From positions 124,001-188,000 of the forward strand of contig JAVXUO010000334.1 in the NCBI GenBank assembly GCA_033065855.1: a stretch of DNA of 64,000 bases. The letters are read 5' to 3'. Shown in pieces: positions 23,460 through 34,804 of the stretch; position 1 is the first letter of the stretch, and each line of letters starts with the position of its first letter. The DNA comes from Escallonia rubra. Its lineage: Eukaryota; Streptophyta; Magnoliopsida; Escalloniales; Escalloniaceae. The translations under genes were made by a program, and so were the position numbers. The notes under the pieces are model-generated. The model worked only from the letters and a program-made list of their open reading frames with translations. It did no database searches and was not told the DNA's origin.

Positions 23460-24675
23460 CCCATTACCCATCAATAAATATGTCTCATTTTTCTCTCTTC
23501 CCTCTCGGAGATATGACAATTACTCTAGAAGATGTAGGGTACATCTTAAGGTTATCGGTGATGGGACGGCCGGTAATTGCTCCTCCGTCGGAAGCAATGA
23601 ATAAGAGAACCGCTAGGGACTTCTTCACTTTGATACCTGAGGAACAATTTAGGTCTGGAGGTATAAAGTTGAAGTGGTTGGTAGATACCTACAAGGTTTT
23701 TTCGGAAAACTATATGGACGAGATGCTTGTGTTGTACACACAAGCTTTCTTCTTGTGGGTGATGGGGGCAATTTTATTCCCAACGACGTCGAAGAACACG
23801 GTCAGCGTGAAATATTTACCGTTGTTGGGTAACCTGTAGGAGGTTAGGGATTACGCCTGGGGTGCAGCAACTCTTGCGTACCTGTACCGAGCATTGCACA
23901 AGGCAACGAGGCCCGACTCCAAAGCTATATGTGCATGTCTCTCGCTATTGCATGTATATCATATAAATCTTGATTACGTGTTCGATTTTTTTTTGTTGAA
24001 TTGACAATAAATTTTGACGATACTTTATATAATTTTTCTTTGCTCTCAGGTGTGGTCTTATCAATACCTTGCTACTGGCGCACCCAGGCGTAGGGACGGA
24101 ACCGATAATGTGTGGCCTCGGTTGTGCATCTGGGAGTACAGCCGGAAGGCCAGCCACTACCTGAGGAGAGACAATCCCCATCACAACATTACGTACTATC
24201 GGGGGGAGCTCGACTCGTTATCTCCGGGCCAGATGCGTTGGGCACCGTACAAACGTTTGGCGCGACGGGTGGGAGAGTCGTTCATCTTCACACTCTTCGG
24301 GTTGCAACGCACACCCTTGATCCACTTCGAGGTCGCAGAGTGGCAGCTGCCAAATCGCGTTATGCGCCATTTTGACTGCTTGCAGGGGTTCCTAGCCGAT
24401 GCCCCGAATATGATGGTTAACAGGAAGCCACCGGGTGTCGGACGGTTTGGCAAGGCGAATGCGCACGACTTGTGCGCACCAGAAATTAAGGTTTGGAATT
24501 CCTGGCTAGACACACTGATGTCCATTCTATCGGAGCCTGACCCCGTGATCAGCACCGAACAGTACAATGATGGTACTACCGCATCACCCGGAGGAGAGTT
24601 GCCCCAGTAAGGTTTGAATGCGGGGAGATGTACGCGCCTAGGGGTCAGATCGATGAGCGTATGGCATGCGATCTG
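23460..24675 (+). pseudogene. Plant mobile domain part of a PMD-Ulp1 gene, copy B
   Basis: The PMD starts abruptly at NMSHFSLFPLGDMTITLEDV (about 23,471) next to the hAT end, so its N-terminus is lost. It continues through YILRLSVMGRPV, GGIKLKWLVDTY, a WGAATLAYLYRALHKATRP block (about 23,860-23,916), a likely intron of about 110 bp ending at TTTGCTCTCAG (24,049), and the 198-codon open stretch 24,014-24,610. That stretch has WSYQYLATGAPRR, WEYSRKASHYL, YYRGELDSLSPGQMRWAPY and WQLPNRVMRHF. PMD proteins act in the nucleus in silencing and meristem maintenance, and many copies are transposon-borne. An in-frame stop after GELPQ (24,608-24,610) and a lost splice donor make this a relic. A canonical intron (GTAAG...TAG) follows at 24,676-24,764. 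Confidence 0.8.
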
Positions 24676-24764
24676 GTAAGTTGCCCAACAACTGCTTTAC
24701 ATTGAATTTGATGATTTTAAGTTGGTGTTTGAAGTCACTTATTTATTATCTCTTTGGGGATGTA

Positions 24765-25375
24765 GGTTAATGCCTCGCTCGCCTTCTTCTAGAAGTTGAG
24801 CAAGCGAAGGGATCTGGTGGATGCAATGGGCGAGGAGCTTCGCCAACAGGCGAATGCGTTGGCATTTTGCTGTGGGAGTTTTTTGCACCAAGCAACGGGA
24901 CAACCTTCGGGCGTCAGCCCGAGAATCGGTTATCCGGGGTGGCAGGCCCCTTACGTGAGCGAGGGATATGGTGATCCCTCGGGACAGACTTCGAGGGTGA
25001 GCCAGGGATACGGTGGTCCCTTTGTACCAGGAATGGGTGGTGAATGGGGACCGCCAAGCACCATGGGCCAGGTTCAAGCGCCGTGGGAAGAGTACAGTGC
25101 GCCCTCGTTCACTTTGCTTCCGGACTCGGAACCTCAACCCCTCTCTCAGAGTCAAGTCACGTAGGACTGGGGTTTTAGAAACATCAGTCTATCCGAGACA
25201 CTGCCCATTGTCCCGTGGGCGGGATCATTGGTAGCCGAAGGAGGGAAATATCCCCCGGTCGACCCCCTAGGGCAATATCGCAAAGGGCATCCATTGAAGC
25301 CCCTAAAGCCGCATAAACGCCAACTAATCCGAGAACGTTATTTAAGCGGGCCCCCCCCAAGACAAAGCGTCGTAT
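24765..25375 (+). pseudogene. Linker of the PMD-Ulp1 gene, Gly/Pro/Ser-rich
   Basis: After the intron the frame has KKLSKRRDLVDAMGEELRQQ-type helical sequence, with one stop in it. A Gly/Pro/Ser-rich low-complexity segment of about 100 residues follows, containing repeats of the GYGDPSGQTSRVSQGYGGP kind. It joins the PMD to the Ulp1-like protease, as in other transposon-derived PMD-protease genes. A TAG stop (25,162-25,164) interrupts it. Confidence 0.6.
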
Positions 25376-26230
25376 AGTGTGGATCAACCGAATGGGTTGG
25401 ATTACTGTTGCTCGTGGGAAAAAATGGCCTCACTGGCTCCGGTGGATTGGTTAGACAACGGTGTCATCTCTACCTACGTGGAGATTCTGAAGCAAAGAGG
25501 TCGGGAGCGGCTGAACGAGTATCCGGGCATTTTTTTGGTGGATGATTTTTTTCATAGCCTCATAGTATCTGAATGGTGTGAGTGGGGCTAGCTAAGGGGG
25601 CAGAAAAATTTGAGCGAGTGGAAACCGTCTGCTAACCTACGAGCGTATCTAACTAAGGATAATCTAGTGAGCGCAAGGGTTGCCCACGTGTTTCTAATCC
25701 CATTTTTAGGGGAAAGGCACTGGCACTTGGTTTGCTATGAACCAACACAGAAGATCGTATCAGTCAGCGACAGTCTCCACGACGATACCATCAAGATGCC
25801 TGTGTTGTGGATGTACAAAGGCCAATTGGATGCTATGGTAATGTTACGATTGTTGTTTTAATGCTTATTGTAAATTGCCAATTGTAAGTGTTAACTCGTG
25901 TCTTACGCCGTTTTCTATTTCTCGTAGAATCTATTTTGTGACATGCTCCACAGTATCCGTGATGTAGGACTACCGGCGCGGCCAAAGCTCCAATACCGAT
26001 TGAAGAAGAGGAGGCCCAAGCAACATAATACTTCGGACTGCGGTGTCTTCGTCTGCATGTACATGGACTACATTTGTCGGTTTGAGAGCCTCAAGGCGAC
26101 CGTCTGGAGTCAAGAATGTGTAGAAGGCTTTGTTCCCAACCTATCTTGGCTGCACCTACAGTCCCACTGGGGCTCCCAATTCTCATGGTCAAATTTTCAA
26201 CGGTCACAGGTCGGTCAAAGCGTCACATAA
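25376..26230 (+). pseudogene. Ulp1-like cysteine protease (C48) domain
   Basis: The domain shows LAPVDWLDNGVISTYVEIL (about 25,432-25,488), FLIPFLGERHWHLVCYEPTQ with the catalytic His, VSVSDSL with the catalytic Asp, and TSDCGVFVCMYMDYI with the catalytic Cys (about 26,030-26,076). The C48 triad is thus conserved. Ulp1 proteases remove SUMO from proteins; transposon versions are of unknown target. An intron with GT...AG borders lies at 25,838-25,927. A TAG at 25,589-25,591 breaks the frame between the first and second blocks, so the copy is not functional as it stands. Confidence 0.85.
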
Positions 26231-26279
26231 TCAAGTCACATGCATTTTTTCCTTTGTGAAGCAGCCTTGGTGTGCCTTC

Positions 26280-26826
26280 CCCCTTAAGGGGGTCGGCCAC
26301 CAACCCTGACGACCGACTACCGTCGTCCGTGACTCTCGTCGACCGCGTGCCCGCTTTGCAACTCTCATCACCCGCACGCTATCTTCGCGACCTTCGTCGC
26401 CCGCCTCCGTGCGCCAGCTCTGCGACTCTCGTCGCCCGGGCACCATCTCCGCGACCTTCGTCCCCGCGTCCGCGCGCCAGCTTCGTGACCTTCGTCGCCC
26501 GTGTCCGCGCGCCAGCTCTGCCCACCCCCGCGCGATAACTTTGTGACTCTCGTCACCCGCACGCCGTCTCCGTGACCTTCGTCGTCGATGCCCACCCACC
26601 GCACCCTCACACGCCGCCGCGCCCATGCAGTGCGTTGCTTATACAACCATCCCCTCTGGCTCTCTGTCTCGCTACGTGTCCCCGACATCATGTATCGTCC
26701 GGCGACACTCATCACCGCTCTCATGCACCATTCTCAAGATATGTGCCCCGACACTAGGTATTGTCTCGCGACGGTAGTCATCGCACCGATGCGCCACAAT
26801 CATGTTATGTGCTTCTCTGGGGAGGG
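26280..26826. repeat. GC-rich degenerate tandem repeats
   Basis: Units of roughly 60 bp contain GCGCCAGCTCTGCGACT and CTCGTCGCCCG, or CCTTCGTCGCCCG, variants. The composition is far more GC-rich than the surroundings. Arg-rich and Pro-rich frames on both strands are by-products. A weaker continuation (26,640-26,826) repeats TGTCCCGACA and ACTCATCACCG-like blocks. Confidence 0.7.
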
Positions 26827-27345
26827 GGGGCTCCGCTCGTAGTGCTCCGGCACGAGGATCCCTCGCAGCGGGATGGGCTCACAACCTTAAAGCCATCGCC
26901 GGCACAATCACGGGGGGCTCCGCTCGTAGTGCTCCGGCATGAAGACCCCTCGTAGCGGGATGGGCTCATAACCCTAAAGCCATTGCCGACACAATCACCG
27001 AGGGCTCCGGCCCTCGCAGCGGGATGGGCTCACAACCCTAAATCCATCACCGGCATAATCACCGGGGGCTCCGACCCTCGTAGCAAGATAGACTCACAAC
27101 CCTAAAGCCATCGCCGACACAATCACCGCGGGCTCCGGCCCTCGCAATGGGATGCGCTCACAACCCTAATGCCATTGTCGGCACAATCACCGGAAGCTCC
27201 GGCCCTCGCAGCGGGATGGGCTCACAACCCTAAAGCCATCCCCGACACAATCAGTGGGGACTCCGGCCCTCACAGCGGGATTGACTCATAACCCTAAAGT
27301 CGTCCCCGACACAATCACGGGGGGCTCCGGCACGAAGACCCCCCG
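26827..27345. repeat. Minisatellite, about eight copies, 63-84 bp unit
   Basis: Each unit has GGGGGCTCCG, then CCCTCGCAGCGGGATGGGCT, then CACAACCCTAAAGCCATC and GCCGGCACAATCAC. Starts are near 26,827, 26,911, 26,999, 27,064, 27,127, 27,190, 27,254 and 27,320. The first two units have an extra segment of about 20 bp (CGTAGTGCTCCGGCACGA). Confidence 0.88.
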
Positions 27346-28260
27346 CAACGGACTCTGAGCATTGAGCTGCGAGCATGCCCACTCATGTTACCTTTGATCG
27401 CCGACACCACCAGGGCAATGACCCACACCCGGGTCATTCCGGGACAGGAGCAGGTCCTTAGAGAGCATCACGCCTAATCCGCCTGACAGTTGGCTACAGG
27501 GACAACCTTCACCGCTGTCAGGTTCTCTGCGCGTCTCTTGACGCATCTTGTGGGATTCAGTAAAGGCTTGGACCGGTGGCTGGGGCAACGGGCTGCTCTA
27601 ACCATGCTACCGCGGCATGGTCAGTCTCCTCAGACAGGCAGAGAGATGCTGCAAGGGCAGGGCAGCACGAACTTGGGGACCGGCAGTCCAATGGAGAATC
27701 GGTACTTTGGACCCCCTGGCGACGTGTCACTCCCAGAGGACGACAGGTGTTGGCTGATGACACATTCACATTTTTTCCTATAAATAGTGGACTTTGGGGC
27801 TTATTCAAATAGCTCTCTCTTATTTGACATTTTCACTTTCTCTCTCTAAAAGACCCATTCTCTCTGGAATTCTAGTGGGAGAAACACATTTGGACTCCTG
27901 ACATCGGACCCTCGACGCTGGACCCTTGACTTGGACCTTGACTCGGGCTGTTGACTGCCGGCCCTGTTCATCGTCGCCTTGCCTGCGCGACGCTGCTAGC
28001 CCTCGCGACCTGTCTGGGGAGCCTTGCTCTCAGCCGTTACTCCATCCTTGTTGTCTCCCACTTTGCCAACTTGGAAGCTGATTCAGACAGCATCATTTGT
28101 GGCACCTCCGTGTAGCATCGAACCCCTTTCCTTGCCATCAGGCTTTAGATATAGGATAGCTTGGGAAATTATGAAAGGCCGGCCTAAAGCGGTTATGTTT
28201 ATTGAAAATCCATTTAAGGACGAGAATCCGGCTCAACATGAGGACCCCAGTTGACATTGT
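27346..28260 (+). mobile_element. LTR-like segment with TATA box
   Basis: A strong TATA box, CCTATAAATAGTGG (27,777-27,790), is followed by a CT-rich leader (CTCTCTCTTATTTGAC, TTTCTCTCTCTAAAAG) typical of an LTR R/U5 or of a plant promoter. Downstream, 28,024-28,254 has a 76-codon open frame that I do not recognise. No TG...CA ends could be fixed. Confidence 0.4.
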
Positions 28261-28489
28261 AACATTCGAATAAGTTTTTTTAATAAATCTTCATTATTTT
28301 TATGAAAGCTGTCATTAGTATGATTTGATTTGTGTTGAGATCAGTTGATTTGGGTTGAAGATGATTGATTTGACAGATTTGATTAGATTTACTTTGAGTT
28401 GACGTATATATTTGGGTTTTTTTTTCTCTCATTGAATGATTGAATGGTGGGAAACAAAATTGAGGGAAAGTCCTATAAATTGTTTCTGC

Positions 28490-30675
28490 TTCACCGTCCG
28501 CTACACAGTGTAGCGGACGTATAGAAAGCAAAAAAATTTCCAATAGTTGGAGTTTAGAGTTTCTGGTGCGCCATTCGCTACACAACGTAGCGGACGTACA
28601 GAGAACAAATTTTTTTCTAAGTGTTGGAGTCCAGAGTTTCTGCTGCGCTGTCCGCTACACAGTGTAGCATATGTATGGAGAACAAAAAACTTTCCAAGTG
28701 TTGGAGTCCTTAGTTTCTGCTGCGCCGTCCGCTACACAGTGTAGCGGAAGTATAGAAAGCAAAAAAAATTGAAGTGTTGGTGTTATATCCCGATCTTAGG
28801 TTTGAATTTTTAATTTTAACAAATTTTACTTAATTCTTTTAGCGGCAAATTTTACAAGTAACAATATTTGCGCCTTTTTAGCGACGAACTTTTTTAGCGT
28901 TAGCTTATTTCTCTTTAATGACCTTTAGTGAAAATTGTAGAATCATAACTTATAATTTACGTTAGTAATTATAAATGATATTGATTGTGGTCTTTAGTGA
29001 CGATTAGCGTTAATGACATTTTTTTTATATAGTTAACGTCGATACTTTATTAACAAGTTTTAGCAACGAGCAAGTGTAGCGGGGTTCGGTAATAAACCGT
29101 TAACTTATTTTAATATGTCATCTTTCATAAATAACTATATTAGGCATTTTGTAACAATAAAAATTCCGGGTAGAATTTAAATGGCTCATGAAATGGTAGG
29201 GGGATTTATTGTAATTATACAAATTAGGGTTATATATATATATATATATATATATAAGACATAGTCGTGGGCAGCCACCCTTAGCCGTCAGAAAACCTAA
29301 TGCCTGATAAGAAGGAGATATCAGGAGATAGAAGAGAGCTTGAAAAAGGGATTCTCCGGCAAGTTTCCGACGATCAATAGTAAATTCGGTAAGCCTTCTC
29401 TCAGCTTTTTCTCTATTAGCTTATAGAATTCAGTTTAAAATTCACTATTGTATTGCATATATGACTACGGGTCTATAAATCTGTTGGGTGTGAGAACCTG
29501 TGAAGAGGGGGGAAATTTGTTAAGTGTTTTAAAGGGGTTTAGTATTATGCCGTGAGAGTACCGGGTAGGGTGAGTGCAAGGTGGTCACGGGTGTACGGGT
29601 TGGACCCATGAACGACCATGGCTGTATAGGGGTTATGACTTACGGCACCGTCAAGGATCACATGAAGGTAGAAGCAAACCCAGTAGCTGCGGCCGAGATA
29701 GAGAACAGGTTGGACGTGGTGTGTGTGTATGTAAACTGGGTGGGCCCGTTAGTGTGTCTATGTGGTTAGAAGCAAACCCAATAGCCGCGGCCGAGATATG
29801 ATCATGTAATTAGAGTTGTAGAAGTTTTAATTTCCGCTGCAGCTTATATTGATTCTAGCGAGTAAGGCCTGGCAGAGCCCTTGGTTGGAGTGTATTGGGT
29901 CTGCGGTCGGTCACGTGCCTAGCTCGTGGGTCTGCCCGTGGGTTCGGGTCGTGACAGTTGGAGTCATAGTTTCTGCTGCGCCGTCTGCTACACAGTGTAG
30001 CGGGATATATAAAGTAAATTTTTTTCTAAATGTTGGAGTCCGAGTTTCTACTGCTCCATCCGCTACACAGTGTAGTAAATGTATAGAAAGCAAAAAACAT
30101 TTTAAGTGTTGGAGTCCAGAGTTTCTGCTGCACCGTCCGCTACACAGTGTAGCGGATGTATAGAAAGAAAAAAAAATTCTAAGTGTTGGAGTCCATAATT
30201 TATGTTGCGCCGTCCGTTACACAGTGTAGCGGTGAAGAACAAAAATATTTCTAAGTGTTGGAGTCCTTAGTTTCTGCTACACTGTCCGCTACACAGTGTA
30301 GCGGACGTATGGAGAACAAAAAAATTTCTAAGTGTTGGAGTCCAGAGTTTCTGCTGCGCCATCCTCTACGAACAAATTTTTTTCTAAGTGTTGGAATCCA
30401 GACTTTCTGTTGCGCCGTCAGCTACACAGTGTAGCAGACGTATAGAGAACAAATTTTTTTCTAATTGTTGGAATCCAGAGTTTCTGCTGTGCCGTTCGCT
30501 ACATATTGTAGCGGACGTGTAGAGAACAAAAACTTTTCAAAGTGTTGGATTTAGTTATTGCTGCGCCGTCCGCTACACAGTGTAGCAGACATACAGGAAA
30601 CAAATTTTTTTTTTGAAATGTTGGAGATCAGTCTTTCTGCTGTGCCGTCCGCTACACAGTGTAGCGGACGTTGCT
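28490..30675. repeat. Palindrome array, left block (about 14 units, 75-78 bp period)
   Basis: Each unit contains the near-perfect palindrome with core CCGCTACACAGTGTAGCGG (12-bp arms around a central A, 25 bp in all) set in AGTGTTGGAGTCCAGAGTTTC and ...GAGAACAAAAAATTTC. Cores lie near 28,498, 28,573, 28,650, 28,728, 29,984, 30,060, 30,137, 30,214, 30,287, 30,417, 30,495, 30,571 and 30,647, with a defective unit near 30,357. Units differ mainly at CG positions. A solo LTR (28,781-29,956) splits the array. Spacers are repeats of each other, so this is a tandem repeat. Confidence 0.93.
28781..29956 (+). mobile_element. Solo LTR, 1,176 bp, in the palindrome array
   Basis: It begins TGTTATATCCCG and ends GGGTCGTGACA, with a perfect 5-bp target duplication GTTGG at 28,776-28,780 and 29,957-29,961. 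Removing it rejoins the repeat unit AGTGTTGG/AGTC exactly. A TA-rich promoter-like block (29,231-29,257) precedes a probable transcript start region. The frames at 29,570-29,800 are short and unrecognised. Confidence 0.88.
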
Positions 30676-30889
30676 AATTCTGTTTTATGAAATTGGTGAC
30701 GGAATAAATGTTTTAGCGATGTAATCAACAATCTCAATATCTCAAATGCACGAGTAACAATAAAAAATCATCAATTAACAGCCTCAAATCATCAATTAAC
30801 AATCACAATTCTCAAATGCAGAATTAAGAACCTAAAATTATCAAACAAATGAACATTAACACAAAATTGTTCATAACTTGATTTAGGGT
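30676..30889. other. Spacer between palindrome array and B3 gene
   Basis: AT-rich DNA with imperfect CAATCTCAAATGCA / CATCAATTAACA short repeats. It probably holds the 3' untranslated region of the minus-strand B3 gene. Confidence 0.5.
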
Positions 30890-31332
30890 TCAACATTGGG
30901 GGAAAGGTTTTTCACAAGTGCTTTGATCAAACACCATCACTTGAAAACGCATATGCCCCATGTGTTTAAAGATTAGAAAGTCCCCTAGATAAAGGTCATG
31001 CTCCTGCACGAATTTGTTCCAACCCTCTTCGAAACAAATTTGCTCTTGGTCGCACTTTATCTTGATTTTAACAAGCCATGACCCCTTGCGGCTGGTTAAA
31101 GTTGCTTCGAAATAAAGTGTGGTAAGCAATCTGCAAAAGGCTACCGGTATGGCCTAATATATTCATAATACAGTAAGACAGGTAAGTTTTTAACCAAAGA
31201 TAAAACTTTTAACACACACAAAAACACAAAGAAAAAGGGATGGCCTACAAGTTCTGTATGAAAACCAGGCATCATGACCTTGAAGAAGTGTCTGCCGACT
31301 GAAACGTCCCTGTTCACCGAAGTAGAAGCCAT
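30890..31332 (-). CDS. REM-type B3 DNA-binding protein, two exons
   Basis: Exon 1 (31,332-31,249, 28 codons) starts at ATG and reads SVGRHFFKVMMPGFHTEL. A 95-bp intron (31,248-31,154) has GT...AG borders and keeps phase 0. Exon 2 (31,153-30,890) reads IPVAFCRLL, then GSWLVKIK, then GWNKFVQEHDLYLGDFLIFK, then FQVMVFDQSTCEK, and stops. The 115-residue product is a single complete B3 fold, as in REM proteins, which bind DNA in the major groove in the nucleus. The coding frame is intact although every neighbour is broken. It lies between two blocks of the palindrome array; the upstream block (31,605-31,830) is where its promoter should be. Whether it is a captured host gene or a regular component of the transposon cannot be told from one copy. 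Confidence 0.82.
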
Positions 31333-31604
31333 CAGGATGGATCTGTCGTCGGAGGTGGCACCGCGTCGGGGGGATCTTTAGGGATGTCGCTGGAGGCGTC
31401 GCGGCGTTGAGGGGAGAACGGGGTTATCGCCGGAGGTGGCGCGGCGTCGGGGGGTGGACGATGGTGTCGCCGGAGATGTGGGTTGTCGTAGAGGGGTCAC
31501 AGGTGGGTGAGATGTTCGAGACAGATAGAGAAACGGGAGAAAGAAGAATGGCCGATCTGTTAATATTTAACAGGAGTTTGGGCGACGTGTTGGAGTTTTA
31601 AACT

Positions 31605-31830
31605 GTGCAGACACGTCCGCTACATTGTGTAGCGGACACAAAGAACACCAAAAGTTGTTTTGTGCAGAGTCGTCCGTTACATTGTGTAGCGGACAAAAAG
31701 AACACAATTTTTTTTTTCTAAGTGATGGAGTTTTAGGATTCTGCAGAGCCGTCCGCTACATTGTTTAGCGGACATAAACAACCCTAAGATTCCAAATGCA
31801 CTGTCCTCTACACTATGTAGCGGACGGGAC
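31605..31830. repeat. Palindrome array, middle block (four copies)
   Basis: Four palindromes of the form CCGCTACATTGTGTAGCGG or close variants lie near 31,614, 31,671, 31,754 and 31,802. Here the centre is ATTGT rather than ACAGT. They sit 275-500 bp upstream of the B3 start codon and just behind the MULE transposase stop, between the two minus-strand genes. Confidence 0.9.
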
Positions 31831-31983
31831 AAATCAACAAAAAAAACTTAAACTTAGATTTGATGGCTTTCATAGGTCCATCAGAAATAAAATTCCAGTC
31901 TTTGGTCGAAATATTATTAGAAAACAATTACAAAAAATTATTACAAATGTCAAACAGACTTGATTGATGGCTTATACAAACAA

Positions 31984-34246
31984 TTAAAGGTCCACTGCAA
32001 CTTCTTCTTCCTCGTCTTGCAAACCCCCTGGACTTATCCCCAGTGATTTGTAATGGTTCCGCTTGTCATGGTCGGTCATTTTGTTGCACAATGCACATTT
32101 TCTCAGCTTTTTAGGTTGAGTTGCCTGTTCAATAGAGCTCTTCATCTGCGTAGATTTCTTACGCGGCCTTTCGTTTTCGATATAATTGGATCCAAAGGCC
32201 GGATATCATTGTCGTCTTCCTCTCTCGGCTCATCATCTTCTGATCCCGTTATAGTCTCGGTGTCAACCGCATTGCTGACTGAAGCTACTTCCAATTGGTT
32301 GACGATGGGCTCTTGCTACTGAGCTAACTCGAAGAGATGTTTATATTCGGCCATTGTAGAAACACCTTTTACGGACAAACGGGTGAACATTGTCACCAGA
32401 TGATTATACCGCAATGTCTCTGATTTCTCAAAGTCAGTATACGGGTGCTCCGGAAAGGCAATGGTACCGTGCAATCTGTTTGCACCTTTCATCCACCGTG
32501 GCAGGACATAATTATCGGGGATTGTCCTGATATTCTTCTGGGTGAAAAACTGCAGAATGTGTCTACACATGATGCCATGGAACTCAAACTTCTACACATG
32601 TCACCGAGTCCGTCAATGTGTCGTGGCTCACCATATAAATTCTGCGCAGCTTCTCAGAGACGAGGTCATTCACGAGCGACTAAACCTTGTACTCACGCGT
32701 AGACTTTTCTGCCACCTTGTTTATACTGTATCGTCCTAATTTTCGCAGCTCTACTTGGTAGAGCATGAAGATCTTCATCGTATAGACTTTGGCACCATTC
32801 AGCTCCAGCAGGGTCTCAAGCAACCTTCTCCTTTGTTTGTACATGGTTGCAAAGTCTGCTGCCCTTTCTTTCACGAATAACGACGCAACCGCTTTTTGTG
32901 CAGATGTGATGAAACTCTTCAAATTGGTAGATGTACCCACATAACTATCGAACGTGGCATTCATAGATTCACTCATGCCCGTCGTTTTCATGCCCACAGA
33001 AAAATGTCTCCTCATGTAAACGCCAATCCATTGCTCTTTGAGCTCGTACAAGTGCTGGAGCCACTCGTTGTCTTGCAATGAGTAATCCTCAACAAGCTTT
33101 TCCCACCTATCCTTAAATTCCTCAATCGTTAACGACTTAATAACGCACTTTTCAAAATCCTGTTTAAAGTATGGATACTTTGCATACACGTGATGCAGAT
33201 GTTCAGGATATTTGTTGCTTATGTGCCAAGTGCACAAGTTGTGTCGAGTCTCTGGGAAGACGGTAGCAATAGCCTTCTTCATTGCCAAATCTTGATCGGG
33301 GATGATAACTTTGGGTGCTTTGTTATTCATGGCCTCCAGCCACACCCTAAACAACCATACAAAATAACCCTCGCTCTCGTCCCTTAACAAGGCGAACCCG
33401 AATAGGATGAAGTGATAATGATGATTGACGCCCGTGAAAGGAGCGAACGGCATCGAGTACTTGTTGGTACGGTATGTGGTGTCGAAAGTCACGACATCGC
33501 CAAAATGCTTATAAGCTAGCCTCGAATGACCGTCGAACCAAAAAATTGTGCTAACTCGATGATCGTCGTCAAGTTTATAATCAAAGGTAAACTGCGAGTT
33601 CTCTATCTGAATCCGCTTCAATAGACTCATTGTGGATTGAGCATCATTGAGGTCATACGCGGCTCGTCTTTGGGTTCGGACTACGTTACGAACGTCGTGT
33701 TAAAGTTTAGATTATGAATTCCTCTAGCCTGTTCAGCAAGAACATTAATCATGTTGGTAGGTCCTAGCCGCGCATTGCTCATTGTCTGAATCAGGCTCAT
33801 TACGACCTTACCCATCTTCTTGTGTTGATGCATCTGACTCACCTTAGAAGGGGTTACTAACGGGTGATTGTGTGCCAGTTCCAAACTAGTAATAAGCCAA
33901 TGATCTTGTTTGGGTTTATAGCATACGAACATCTTGACCTGGCAATTCGTGCGCGCAAAGCAGTCCCGTCTTCTACGCGAATATCCTATTTCGTCATCAC
34001 TGTCATCGTTGCCTGCGCATGTCTCATTTTGCAGTGGGTTTCTGCCCCTATGACACTCGTATAAGCGAGAGCATTTTTTTTTGTTATGTTGCTTGTTCTT
34101 GTAGTCTTTATTCTATTGCCAAAACCAACCCTCAATGAAAACACTCGAAAACATTCTTCGGCTTCTTCCAATGTTTGAAATGTTCGTCCTAGATACAGAT
34201 CACTAGCATCGACGGGGGTGTTGGAGCTCGCCACGAAATCAGACAT
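31984..34246 (-). pseudogene. FAR1-type MULE transposase, broken
   Basis: The order on the minus strand is complete. An N-terminal FAR1 zinc-binding region (LGRTFQTLEEAEECFRVFSL, about 34,205; HNHPLVTP after a frameshift, about 33,866). The MULE catalytic domain (33,630-32,680): STIFWFDGHSR, GDVVTFDTTYRTNKYSMPFA with the first Asp, KVIIPDQDLAMKKA with the second Asp, and a CTWHI motif. A SWIM zinc finger, C-x-C...CRHILQFF, about 32,600-32,550. A C-terminal zinc knuckle (KCALCNKMTDHDKRNH, about 32,090-32,045). The protein would be about 740 residues, normal for the FHY3/FAR1-MULE family. Such transposases bind and cut the ends of their element. At least two frameshifts or stops (near 33,985, 33,650 and 32,680) inactivate this copy. 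The leader 34,247-34,800 is AT-rich. Confidence 0.88.
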
Positions 34247-34804
34247 TGTGAAACAAGACCTATGTAGACTTAGATTACGCTTAACTATCAAATGGCGTTT
34301 CTTGAACAGCCTTCATGAATAGACCAATTTAGGATGACAAATATACCAAACATAATCTCAAAAGTGTCTCCAATTTAACAATTATTAATTTATTGAACAT
34401 ATCAAATTAAAATTACTAATATAAATAGACAAATTCATCATGCCAAAACACAACAAACATAATCTCCAAAAATTCGAATTTAACTATAATAAACTTGTTG
34501 AAGTTAACGAATTTCAAAAAGTTCGAATTTAACTATAAAAAATTTGTTTCAAGTTAACAAATTAATTTCTTGAACATCACAAATTAAAACTTCTTTGATG
34601 AATATAGTGATAAATCCCAAAGAAATATATATATTCATCCAAAATACTTTATCAAGTGTTCACCATTCACAAACTTACCTTGGTTGAGAGAAGCTTGAAG
34701 CAAATGTTACTCGAAGCTTGAAGGGAGCTGAAAATGGAAGCAAGTGAATCTCCAGGAGATGAAAATGCTAAAAGAGCTGAGAATTAGGGAACTTTTGGGT
34801 ATAG
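34247..34804. other. AT-rich leader between MULE transposase and palindromes
   Basis: No coding potential. Two near-copies of a GAATTTAACTATAA / TTGTTGAAGTTAACGAATT-like segment (34,475-34,565) form a short direct repeat. The stretch is the likely 5' untranslated region and promoter of the minus-strand transposase. Confidence 0.5.

Noticed and set aside
26231-26724. Arg-rich frames of more than 100 codons on the minus strand
   Set aside because: They arise from GC-rich tandem repeats and no domain is seen.
28490-30675. CRISPR-like array (regular palindromic repeats with spacers)
   Set aside because: The spacers are repeats of each other and the unit is a 75-78 bp tandem repeat; the context is a plant transposon.
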